Shown: one piece after another, positions 1 through 6,925 of the stretch
How the letters are laid out: each line of letters starts with the position of its first letter
How positions within the stretch are numbered: position 1 is the first letter of the stretch
DNA from: Bacteroidales bacterium
GTDB lineage: Bacteria; Bacteroidota; Bacteroidia; Bacteroidales; WCHB1-69
DNA: 37,881 bases
Assembly: GCA_024400835.1 (NCBI GenBank)
Contig: JAKSMC010000034.1
Span: 1 to 37,881, forward strand
Direction of reading: 5' to 3'
Translations under genes and position numbers: made by a program
The notes under the pieces: model-generated
The model's input: only the letters and a program-made list of their open reading frames with translations
Told to the model about the DNA's origin: nothing
Databases searched by the model: none

Positions 1-3000
1 CTGAACAGCGAGGTGGCAACGGCTACCTACCGCGTCGTTCCTACCTGGAATGTCAATGTCGCTACGGTGAACGGTGGCTCTGCCACGGCCAACCCGACAG
101 CTGACACCACCGGCGCCGTCATTATGCTGACTGCAGTTCCCGACAACGGCTACCACTTCGGTTCCTGGACGGTAATTAGCGGTAATGGAGCTCAGGTTAA
201 TGTTACAGGCGACCAATTCGTGATGCCGGCAAGCGATGTCACAGTAACGCCTACCTTCGTTCCTAACCAATACACCATTACGTATAATACCAACGGCGGT
301 ACAATCAACAGCGGCAATGTGGAGACCTACACTTACGGTGTCGGCGCCACACTTCCTACGAATGTCACCAAGACAGGCTATACCTTCAACGGCTGGTATG
401 GCAATGCAAACCTGACAGGAAACGCTGTTGCAGAAGTTTCCGATTCCGAAACGGGCAACAAGGAATTCTGGGCTAAGTGGTCCGTCAATGACTATGCGTT
501 GACTATAAACTACCTCTATCCGAATGGCACTGTTGCTGCACCCGCATACACGGCTGATGTTGAATACAACACGTCATACGAGGTTACTTCCCCTGCTGTT
601 ACAGGTTGTACTCCTGATATCCCAGTGGTTGAAGGCACAATGCCGGCTCAGGCTAAGACTGTGACGGTAACTTATGATACCAATGCTTATCTGTTGACAG
701 TTGACTATGTATATCCGGACAACACAGTGGCATATGCTTCTCATACGGCTGATGTCAAATACGGAACGACTTACTACGTAGAATCTCCTGCTATCACGGG
801 CTACACACCGAACACAGCAGTTGTGACTGGCACAATGCCTGCTCAGGCTACTACAGTAACCGTTACGTATGACACCAACACCTATGTGCTGACTATCAAC
901 TATGGTACTCCTGTATCAGATACCTACACTGCTGATGTGAAGTACGGTGTTGAATATAATGTCACTTCTCCTGATATTACGGGTTACACTCCTGACCAGA
1001 CGGTTGTTTCCGGTACGATGGGTGCTGACAATGTAACTGTTGATGTCAATTATATTATCAATAAGTACAAACTGACTGTCAACTACAATTTTGTTGACGG
1101 TGCTCCTGCCGCAACAACATACACGGACAGTGTCAACTATAATGAGACCTATTCAGTAACATCTCCTGCTGTCACGGGCTATACACCGAATACAGCAGTC
1201 GTGACTGGCACAATGCCTGCTCAAGACAAGTCTGTCGACGTTGTGTATAACATCAACAGTTATAACTTGACGGTCAACTATAAGTATTCTGACGGTACGA
1301 CGGCGGCTCCTGCACACACAGAAAGTGTGAACTACAATGTTTCCTATAGCGTTCCTACACCATTTATTGACACGTATATGCCTGATGTGGATACTGTTAA
1401 GGGAACTATGGACACAGCTGCTGTTACCGTTGATGTTACGTTCAAACAAGTCGTGATGAATCCAGTCTCTGACGCGGTGGTATGCAACAATAACGCTACT
1501 GATGATATAGCATTCACTTCCACAATGACGGATGCTGATATGAGCTTTGACTGGACGAACGATAATACGAGTGTCGGTCTTGCTGGCACAGGTTCCGGCA
1601 ACATAGAAAGTTTCAACGCTGTTAACAGAAGTGCTGCTCCTGTAATGGCAACTGTTGAGGTAACTCCGATCTGCACGCAGAACGGTATCGACTATGCCGG
1701 TGTTCCGCAAACCTTCACCATCACCGTTAACCCGACCAACGCAACTGAATTCACGGCAACTGCTTGTGATAGCTATGTATGGGCTGGTACTACCTATGAT
1801 GTGGAAGGTACGCATGACTACACCCAGACATTCACCAACGTTTATGGTTGTGACTCTGTGGTTACAATGCATTTGACTATCTACAAGACCCCGGCTCAAT
1901 TGGGAATCCGTGTACAAGTCAATACGATGTGCTCTGGAACACCGAACGGCTCTATTGACGTAACTGTTCCTTCTGGCGATTTTGAGTACTCTTTGGATGG
2001 TTCTACCTACCAGACCAGCTCGCTGTTCGAAAATCTCGCAGGTGATTACACAGTGTATGTACGTCCTGCCGGTTCTACTTGCGCTGCAAGCCAGAACGTG
2101 ACGGTGGAAACATTGAACACCTATCCTACCGCAGTGGCAAGTGCCGCAAACGCACAGGTCTGCCTCAACAGCGATATCGAACTTTCTGCCGATGGTTCCA
2201 GCACAGGCGACAACTTCTCCTACGCTTGGAGCGGTCCTAACAGCTTTACCTCTGCAGAAATGAATCCTACATTCGAAGCAACGACAGGCGAACAATCTGG
2301 CGCTTACACGTTGACGGTTACGGATATCACCACCAACTGCTCCAGTACGAGCGACGTCCAAGTCGTTGTGAACACTCCGAGCAATCCTGACTATCTGTTC
2401 GAGATCGTTTGCCCGTATGAAGCATTCGGCAATATTGCTCCTGGTGCAAGTTCCGCTACCGTTAATTTGGTTACTCCTTCATACAACCACTTCTTGTCAG
2501 ATATGCCTGCTACAACTGTAGAATTCACTAATGACGCTCCTGCAGAGTACTATTTTGATGATACCTACAGAATTACATGGACGGCTACGGATAACTGCGG
2601 TAATACGGCTGAATGTGTACAACTCGTCACCATCTACACGGGTGAGTGTCCTACCGCCCAAGACTGGGAAGGCAACACCTATCCTGCTGTTATGATTGAC
2701 GGCAACTGCTGGATGGCTCTGAACCTCCGTTCAAAGAACTATGCCGATGGCCGCGCTATTGACAATGTGATGTCTTACTCATGTGTTGAATATCCTGATG
2801 CTGAATCCAACGTCGCAACGTTCGGTCATCTCTATGACTGGTATGCTGCTATGGATACAGCAACTCACATGACTCCTAACGGCAACGGTCACGTCCAAGG
2901 CATCTGCCCGGATGGTTGGTATTTGCCTACTGCTGATCAATTCAATGACCTCACAGGTTTCGATGCTCTGAACACAATGAACAACTACCGTGTCAATGGC

Positions 3001-3237
3001 GTATGGCTCGATGGCGGCGGTAACAACAGCACTGGATTCTCAATGCTGCCTGCCGGTTTCTACAACGGCTCAACCGCAAGATATGAGAACTTGTATGGTA
3101 CGGCTTACTTCTGGAGCTACAACTCCTCCGCTCCATCTGCACCGAAGACGTTCTGGGCTGACTGCCACTGCTACATGTTCCAGATTATTGACAACAATAT
3201 CTCCAGCGGCTGTAGCGTAAGATGTGTTAAAGAATAA
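1..3237 (+). CDS. Large multidomain surface protein with MucBP-like repeats and C-terminal FISUMP domain (5' partial)
   Basis: The frame is open from the first base, so the true start lies upstream and about 1078 residues are visible. Domains in order by nucleotide: a divergent InlB/BR-type repeat (about 43-270), a Listeria-Bacteroides InlB repeat ending in FNGWYG...FWAKW (271-480), five MucBP-like repeats (493-1449), a PKD/Ig-like domain (about 1450-1740), a short CDSYVW...GCDSVVT module (1741-1890), a SprB-like repeat with NGSIDVTV (about 1920-2110), another Ig-like domain (2119-2370), a HYR-like stretch with TDNCGNTA (2400-2640), and a FISUMP domain (2647-3234) with GNCWMALNLR, FGHLYDWYAAM, GICPDGWYLP and the end SVRCVKE. 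Such proteins are exported surface or adhesion proteins in Bacteroidota and Fibrobacter. No T9SS sorting domain follows the FISUMP domain, so the export route is unclear. Ligand unknown. A hairpin terminator follows the stop codon. Confidence 0.9.
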   Translation: MNSEVATATYRVVPTWNVNVATVNGGSATANPTADTTGAVIMLTAVPDNGYHFGSWTVISGNGAQVNVTGDQFVMPASDVTVTPTFVPNQYTITYNTNGGTINSGNVETYTYGVGATLPTNVTKTGYTFNGWYGNANLTGNAVAEVSDSETGNKEFWAKWSVNDYALTINYLYPNGTVAAPAYTADVEYNTSYEVTSPAVTGCTPDIPVVEGTMPAQAKTVTVTYDTNAYLLTVDYVYPDNTVAYASHTADVKYGTTYYVESPAITGYTPNTAVVTGTMPAQATTVTVTYDTNTYVLTINYGTPVSDTYTADVKYGVEYNVTSPDITGYTPDQTVVSGTMGADNVTVDVNYIINKYKLTVNYNFVDGAPAATTYTDSVNYNETYSVTSPAVTGYTPNTAVVTGTMPAQDKSVDVVYNINSYNLTVNYKYSDGTTAAPAHTESVNYNVSYSVPTPFIDTYMPDVDTVKGTMDTAAVTVDVTFKQVVMNPVSDAVVCNNNATDDIAFTSTMTDADMSFDWTNDNTSVGLAGTGSGNIESFNAVNRSAAPVMATVEVTPICTQNGIDYAGVPQTFTITVNPTNATEFTATACDSYVWAGTTYDVEGTHDYTQTFTNVYGCDSVVTMHLTIYKTPAQLGIRVQVNTMCSGTPNGSIDVTVPSGDFEYSLDGSTYQTSSLFENLAGDYTVYVRPAGSTCAASQNVTVETLNTYPTAVASAANAQVCLNSDIELSADGSSTGDNFSYAWSGPNSFTSAEMNPTFEATTGEQSGAYTLTVTDITTNCSSTSDVQVVVNTPSNPDYLFEIVCPYEAFGNIAPGASSATVNLVTPSYNHFLSDMPATTVEFTNDAPAEYYFDDTYRITWTATDNCGNTAECVQLVTIYTGECPTAQDWEGNTYPAVMIDGNCWMALNLRSKNYADGRAIDNVMSYSCVEYPDAESNVATFGHLYDWYAAMDTATHMTPNGNGHVQGICPDGWYLPTADQFNDLTGFDALNTMNNYRVNGVWLDGGGNNSTGFSMLPAGFYNGSTARYENLYGTAYFWSYNSSAPSAPKTFWADCHCYMFQIIDNNISSGCSVRCVKE
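493..1449 (+). repeat. Five tandem MucBP-like protein repeats, about 61-65 codons each
   Basis: Units begin near 493, 688, 883, 1066 and 1261. Each opens with a Y-x-LT-V/I-x-Y strand, carries a T-A/E-D/S-V-x-Y step, then SPA/DITGYTP, and closes with a GTM-containing strand and VTVTY or VDVxY. Units 2 and 4 share long stretches at DNA level around the TGYTPNTAVVTGTMPAQ segment, which suggests recent duplication or gene conversion. Unit 3 is shorter because the loop after the first strand is reduced. Unit 1 has C where the others have Y in TGYTP, and unit 5 is more diverged. Confidence 0.85.
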
Positions 3238-3261
3238 TCACACTGCAATTTTAGATATGTT

Positions 3262-3292
3262 AAGGCTTCCCTTTTCGGGAAGCCTTTTTTTT
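3262..3292 (+). terminator. Rho-independent terminator after the surface-protein gene
   Basis: An 8-bp perfect stem (GGCTTCCC/GGGAAGCC, 3264-3271 with 3277-3284), extended by two A-T pairs, encloses a 5-nt loop and is followed by a run of eight T. It begins 24 bases after the stop codon. The next promoter box starts only 3 bases after the T run. Confidence 0.95.
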
Positions 3293-3294
3293 GC

Positions 3295-3302
3295 TATTTT
3301 TG
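3295..3302 (+). promoter_or_regulatory. Bacteroidota -7 box (TATTTTTG) of pcm
   Basis: It matches TAnnTTTG exactly and ends 18 bases before the pcm ATG, so the leader is very short. The -33 region would fall inside the upstream terminator hairpin, and no clear TTTG is seen there. Confidence 0.7.
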
Positions 3303-3320
3303 CCGCTCAAAATCCCAACT

Positions 3321-3968
3321 ATGACTGACAACTATCTCCTCTTAGGTGCTAAAAAAAGATTGATTGAAGAACTCAGACAAAAGGGTATAAGCGATGAAAA
3401 TGTCCTCCAGGCTTTTGACAAAGTGGAAAGACATCTTTTCGTAGAATCCTTCTTGTGGAATAAGGCGTACGACAATGTGGCCCTCAAGTTGTTGAATGGC
3501 CAGACTATCTCGCACCCTTATACGGTCGCTTTCCAATCACAGCTGCTCCAAATAAAGAAAGGGGAGAAGGTGCTCGAAATCGGTACAGGCTCGGGATTCC
3601 AGGCCGCCATATTGAGCGCTATGGGCGCCAATGTCTATTCTGTGGAACGGCAGCAGATGCTTTACGAACGGACGCGCAAGCTCCTCTCCAAACTCGATCC
3701 TTCTATAGTAATGTATTATGGAGACGGATTCTTAGGCTTCCCGAGGTTCGCTCCTTATGATAAGATTATTGTCACCTGTGGCGCACCGAATGTCCCGATG
3801 TCACTCATGGACCAACTCAAAGTCGGCGGTATAATGGTAATACCCGTTGGAGACGAATCACAAACCATGAAACGCCTTACGAAGGTGGATGCGGATAATT
3901 TTGAAGAAGAAGTGTTTGGAGATTTTCTCTTTGTGCCGATGCTGAAGGACCGCGTGAAGCGGCAATAG
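3321..3968 (+). CDS. pcm: Protein-L-isoaspartate O-methyltransferase
   Basis: A 215-aa cytoplasmic SAM-dependent methyltransferase that repairs isoaspartyl residues in damaged proteins. The family hallmarks are visible: ISHPYTVAFQSQLL near residue 62, the SAM-binding motif VLEIGTGSGFQAAILS (about 82-97), the acidic end of the next strand in SVERQQML, and the late motif KVGGIMVIPVGD. Length is normal for bacterial Pcm. The start was placed at ATG 3321, not at the upstream in-frame TTG at 3291, because 3291 lies inside the terminator T run and the promoter box lies between the two. The stop is one base from the 3' end of the convergent lipoprotein gene. It is a single-gene unit, with no surE or nlpD partner as in enterobacteria. 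Confidence 0.93.
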   Translation: MTDNYLLLGAKKRLIEELRQKGISDENVLQAFDKVERHLFVESFLWNKAYDNVALKLLNGQTISHPYTVAFQSQLLQIKKGEKVLEIGTGSGFQAAILSAMGANVYSVERQQMLYERTRKLLSKLDPSIVMYYGDGFLGFPRFAPYDKIIVTCGAPNVPMSLMDQLKVGGIMVIPVGDESQTMKRLTKVDADNFEEEVFGDFLFVPMLKDRVKRQ

Positions 3969-3969
3969 G

Positions 3970-4356
3970 CTATCTTACGCCGTTGGCTGTGAAGGTGACT
4001 GACTTCAAGATGGAGATGTCTCCTATCTCGTTATATCTGGCAATGCCGTAACTCAGTTCGTCAACTCCATGGATGAAAGAACAAGCTTGGACGTAGTTGA
4101 CTTTTCCACTTTGTTCGTCGAAGTAGGCGAGGGCTTGGGCGTCGTTTTCTGCTAAGGTCTTGTTTGTGAAATGAACAACCATGTTGTAATCGGCAACGGA
4201 TTGCATATATTCTTCGAATCCCACCCAATCGCTGGCAGGATCAACGGAATAGTATCCGATGCAGCCGATGGTGTAGTCGGTTGTGATAGTCTTATCTTTA
4301 CAACTGGAAAGCAATATGGCGACTGTAATAACGCAGAATGTGAGAATCTTTTTCAT
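3970..4356 (-). CDS. Small predicted lipoprotein of unknown function
   Basis: 128 aa. The N-terminus MKKILTFCVITVAILLSSC is a lipoprotein signal peptide with a lipobox ending at Cys19, so the mature protein should be lipid-anchored and about 110 residues long. The mature part (CKDKTITTDYTIGCIGYYS onward) has mixed alpha/beta character, and I recognise no family. It has its own promoter box (4376-4383) and is transcribed towards pcm; the two stop codons are separated by one base and no hairpin terminator is visible between them. K-D at +2/+3 after the cysteine is a little unlike the SDD/E-rich surface export signal of some Bacteroidota, so a periplasmic-facing anchor is possible. Function cannot be inferred from its neighbours. 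Confidence 0.8.
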   Translation of the reverse strand: MKKILTFCVITVAILLSSCKDKTITTDYTIGCIGYYSVDPASDWVGFEEYMQSVADYNMVVHFTNKTLAENDAQALAYFDEQSGKVNYVQACSFIHGVDELSYGIARYNEIGDISILKSVTFTANGVR

Positions 4357-4375
4357 ACTTTTTTCAAATTTTCGG

Positions 4376-4383
4376 CAAAAATA
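4376..4383 (-). promoter_or_regulatory. Bacteroidota -7 box (TATTTTTG) of the small lipoprotein gene
   Basis: Exact TAnnTTTG on the minus strand, 19 bases before the ATG at 4356. It is divergent from the promoter at 4486-4493, about 100 bp away. No convincing -33 TTTG was found. Confidence 0.65.
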
Positions 4384-4485
4384 TGAAAAATAGATATACT
4401 GTAAGTTCGCTTGAAGGCTGATTTATCACCAATGAATAGTTTACATGTGCGAGCCCTTTTGTGTGAAATCGTTGGATTTTTAGTG

Positions 4486-4493
4486 TACTTTTG
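4486..4493 (+). promoter_or_regulatory. Bacteroidota -7 box (TACTTTTG) of the nucleotidyltransferase gene
   Basis: Exact TAnnTTTG, 15 bases before the ATG at 4509. With the usual start site a few bases downstream of the box, the leader would be only about 8-10 nt. It lies across an in-frame TTG (4491) that would give a longer reading frame, which argues for the ATG. Confidence 0.65.
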
Positions 4494-4508
4494 CATCTTT
4501 TGAATCGT

Positions 4509-5225
4509 ATGGATAAAACAATAGCTTTCGTGTTTGCTGCAGGACTCGGCACGCGCCTGTATCCGCTTACGGCCAATAGGCCCAAAGCTCTGGTGTGCTA
4601 TCAAGACAAACCTCTGTTGCAACATGTTTTAGAGAAAATAACTGCGGCCGGCATTGATGACATCATTGTCAACGTCCATCATTTCCCCGATCAAATAGCC
4701 GATTTCCTTAGAACTCATCATTTCGATGCGCGCATTCGCATTTCCGACGAGCGTGCCTATCTCCGTGATACCGCCGGCGGACTGAAGTTCGCCGCTCCAT
4801 TCCTGGAAGACGCCCAGACCCTGCTCCTGTATAACGTCGACATCCTTTCCAACATCGATATCGACAGGATGCTCCTAAATCACAAGAAATCCGGTGCGGA
4901 TGTAACTTTGGCCGTCCGCAATCGTAAGACGTCCCGTTATCTGGTGTTCGATGAGCAGACCATGCGTATGTGTGGCTGGAAAAACGTCAGCAGCGGCGAG
5001 GCTGTTATGCCCCGCGTTCCTGAAAATGCCCTGGATTTGGCCTTTAGCGGTATCCATGTCGTGAACAGGAACCTTGTTGATGCTATCCCCTCCGTCGAGA
5101 AATGCTCGTTGGTCCCACTGTATGTTCAACTTGTGAACACTATTAACATACAAGGATATCTTCATCAAAATGACGAATGGATGGATGTTGGGAAATTTGA
5201 ACAGTTTAAGAACGTTTTGAAATAA
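4509..5225 (+). CDS. Sugar-phosphate nucleotidyltransferase (MurU/ManC-like, NTP_transferase family)
   Basis: 238 aa. The N-terminal signature FAAGLGTRLYPLT (about 9-21) followed by RPKAL is the nucleotide-binding loop of the sugar-1-phosphate nucleotidylyltransferases. The later NVDILSNID supplies the metal-binding aspartate, and FSGIHVVN matches the substrate-binding region. The enzyme should couple NTP and a sugar-1-phosphate to give NDP-sugar plus pyrophosphate in the cytoplasm. Size and the absence of a C-terminal left-handed helix domain resemble MurU (MurNAc-1-P uridylyltransferase) or short mannose-1-P guanylyltransferases, but the sugar cannot be fixed from sequence, so no symbol is given. 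No kinase partner is adjacent. The start is ATG 4509 because the promoter box overlaps the alternative TTG. Confidence 0.85.
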   Translation: MDKTIAFVFAAGLGTRLYPLTANRPKALVCYQDKPLLQHVLEKITAAGIDDIIVNVHHFPDQIADFLRTHHFDARIRISDERAYLRDTAGGLKFAAPFLEDAQTLLLYNVDILSNIDIDRMLLNHKKSGADVTLAVRNRKTSRYLVFDEQTMRMCGWKNVSSGEAVMPRVPENALDLAFSGIHVVNRNLVDAIPSVEKCSLVPLYVQLVNTINIQGYLHQNDEWMDVGKFEQFKNVLK

Positions 5226-5245
5226 AGAAAGTTAGTCCTTTCTTT
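5224..5245 (+). terminator. Weak terminator-like hairpin after the nucleotidyltransferase gene
   Basis: A perfect 8-bp inverted repeat (AAAGAAAG/CTTTCTTT) with a 6-nt loop begins inside the stop codon. There is no T run after it, so it may act as mRNA 3'-end protection rather than as a true terminator. Confidence 0.4.
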
Positions 5246-5252
5246 GACGAAT

Positions 5253-5293
5253 CTTGATTAAAAGTTTATACACTATTTTTTTTAATAATCAAG
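5253..5293. promoter_or_regulatory. Inverted repeat flanking a DnaA-box-like site upstream of dnaA
   Basis: In the 185-bp AT-rich gap before dnaA, CTTGATTA (5253-5260) and TAATCAAG (5286-5293) form a perfect 8-bp inverted repeat. Between them lies TTATACACT (5266-5274), one base off the DnaA box TTATNCACA. A near-consensus -7 box CATTTTTG follows at 5328-5335, about 75 bases before the dnaA start. The layout would fit autoregulation by DnaA, but a single weak box is not proof. I see no cluster of boxes that would define oriC. Confidence 0.35.
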
Positions 5294-5410
5294 GTGTAAA
5301 ACATTTTTTTTTAAACTTTTTTTCGTTCATTTTTGCATTTTGAAAAAACGAGGGGTTGGAAATTGTTAATTTGTTGATAGTGAAAAACATTTGTTTTTTT
5401 TGATTGGCGT

Positions 5411-6862
5411 ATGATGAATAAAATTACAAAAGATTACAATCAAGTCTGGAATAATTGTCTGGCTACTATTCACGAAATAGTGGATGATGATGCTTATGAA
5501 ACCTGGTTCACTCCCATTGTGCCTGTTTCATTGGAAGAAGACACTTTGGTCATCCAGTTGCCGAGCCATCTCTACTATGAGTTCCTTGAGGAGCATTATG
5601 TGAATGTGCTTAAGAGCGTTATCAAAAAGGAACTGGGACATTCTGGCAAGTTGAAATACAAGGTCATTATGGAGCAGAAACCCAATCCCGTTGATTCTCA
5701 GTCTATCACACTGCCGTCTAACAACCGTCCCGCTGTGAGTAATCCCAACATCCTTGCGCCTATCGATGTCTTCCAGACCCCGAACAAGGACCTGCCGGAT
5801 CCGTTCGTACTTCCTGGTATCAAAAAGCATCCTATCCCTTCCAATCTGGATGAGTCGCTTACTTTCGACAATTACGTCGAGGGCGATTGTAACCGCCTGG
5901 CTCGTTCAGCCGGTTGGGCAATTGCCAATAACCCGGGAAAGACGTCCTTCAACCCGCTGTTCATCTATTCCGAAGTCGGCTTGGGAAAGACCCATCTCGT
6001 CAACGCTATCGGTATCCAGACAAAAATCAATTTTCCTGACAAAACCGTCGTTTACGTCAGTTCCGATACTTTCTACCAACAGTATGTCGAGGCTATCAAG
6101 AACAGAAACGTCAATGACTTCATCTGGTTCTATCAGTCCGTGGATATGTTGATTATCGATGATATCCAGTTTATTTCCGGCGGCAAGGGCAAAACGCAGG
6201 AGGCATTCTTCCATATCTTCAACTCCTTGCACCAGAGAAACAAACAGATTATCATAACCTCCGACAAGTCACCGGTTGAAATTTCCGGCTTCGAGCCCAG
6301 ATTGCTGAACCGTTTCAAGTGGGGCCTTACGGCTGATTTGCAAGTTCCAGATTTGGAAACGCGTGTCGCCATCATTTCCAAAAAACTGGAAAGCAATGGC
6401 ATAACATTCCCGAAAGAGGTTGTCGATTACCTGGCTCTGCGCATCACCTCCAACACGCGCGAACTCGAAGGCGCCATGATTGCTATTCTCGCCCAGTCTT
6501 CCCTGAACCACAGAGCAATTACTGTGGAACTGGCCAAGGAGATGGTGGACAAGTATGTGAAGACTAACGCCAAGGAGATCTCTATCGAATATATTCAGAA
6601 AATCATCTGCGATTATTTCAAGATCTCTACGGATACTATTAATGCGAAAACTCGTAAGCGCGAAATCGTTCAAGCTCGTCAGCTCAGCATGTACTTCGCC
6701 AAGAAATATACTAAACTCCCGCTTTCCCTTATCGGTGCGTATTGTGGCAACAAGGACCATGCAACGGTGCTCCATGCTTGCCGTACCATCAATAATCTCT
6801 ACGAAACCGACAAGAAAATGAAGCTCTATGTCGATGATATTGACAAGAAAATGAAAATTTAA
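5411..6862 (+). CDS. dnaA: Chromosomal replication initiator protein DnaA
   Basis: 483 aa, usual length. Domain I (about 1-90) has VWNNCLATI and ETWF; a variable linker (about 95-145) follows; the AAA+ domain III carries Walker A SEVGLGKT (187-194), Walker B MLIIDDIQF (246-254), and the arginine-finger region PRLLNRFKWGL; domain IV ends with the DnaA-box recognition signature CGNKDHATVLHACRTI (about 445-460). The protein binds ATP and DnaA boxes at the origin and opens DNA. The first Walker A position, normally Gly in DnaA, is Ser187 here. Two ATG codons stand side by side at 5411 and 5414; either may serve. Gene order is dnaA then recJ, each with its own promoter; no dnaN, recF or gyrB neighbour. 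Confidence 0.97.
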   Translation: MMNKITKDYNQVWNNCLATIHEIVDDDAYETWFTPIVPVSLEEDTLVIQLPSHLYYEFLEEHYVNVLKSVIKKELGHSGKLKYKVIMEQKPNPVDSQSITLPSNNRPAVSNPNILAPIDVFQTPNKDLPDPFVLPGIKKHPIPSNLDESLTFDNYVEGDCNRLARSAGWAIANNPGKTSFNPLFIYSEVGLGKTHLVNAIGIQTKINFPDKTVVYVSSDTFYQQYVEAIKNRNVNDFIWFYQSVDMLIIDDIQFISGGKGKTQEAFFHIFNSLHQRNKQIIITSDKSPVEISGFEPRLLNRFKWGLTADLQVPDLETRVAIISKKLESNGITFPKEVVDYLALRITSNTRELEGAMIAILAQSSLNHRAITVELAKEMVDKYVKTNAKEISIEYIQKIICDYFKISTDTINAKTRKREIVQARQLSMYFAKKYTKLPLSLIGAYCGNKDHATVLHACRTINNLYETDKKMKLYVDDIDKKMKI

Positions 6863-6871
6863 TATTTACTA

Positions 6872-6902
6872 TTGCGATTATAAAGATAATTGTATATATT
6901 TG
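6872..6902 (+). promoter_or_regulatory. recJ promoter: -33 TTG and -7 TATATTTG
   Basis: TTG at 6872-6874, a 20-bp spacer, then TATATTTG at 6895-6902, which fits the Bacteroidota primary-sigma promoter (TTTG / TAnnTTTG). It begins 9 bases after the dnaA stop and ends 23 bases before the recJ ATG, so recJ can be transcribed separately from dnaA. Confidence 0.75.
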
Positions 6903-6925
6903 CGCCCTCGTAAAATTGTAATATT

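Noticed and set aside
1153..2361. 402-codon open frame on the minus strand
   Set aside because: It lies inside the surface-protein gene, has a composition odd for a protein (many Cys, Arg and His) and matches no family; it mirrors the repeat codons of the plus-strand gene.
3970..4386. Plus-strand frame at 4171-4386 as a gene
   Set aside because: It is antisense to the small lipoprotein gene, which has a lipobox and a promoter; the plus-strand frame has neither.
5226..5410. Replication origin next to dnaA
   Set aside because: Only one imperfect DnaA-box-like site is visible and no box cluster with an unwinding element; dnaN, recF and gyrB are not adjacent. Bacteroidota origins are often away from dnaA.
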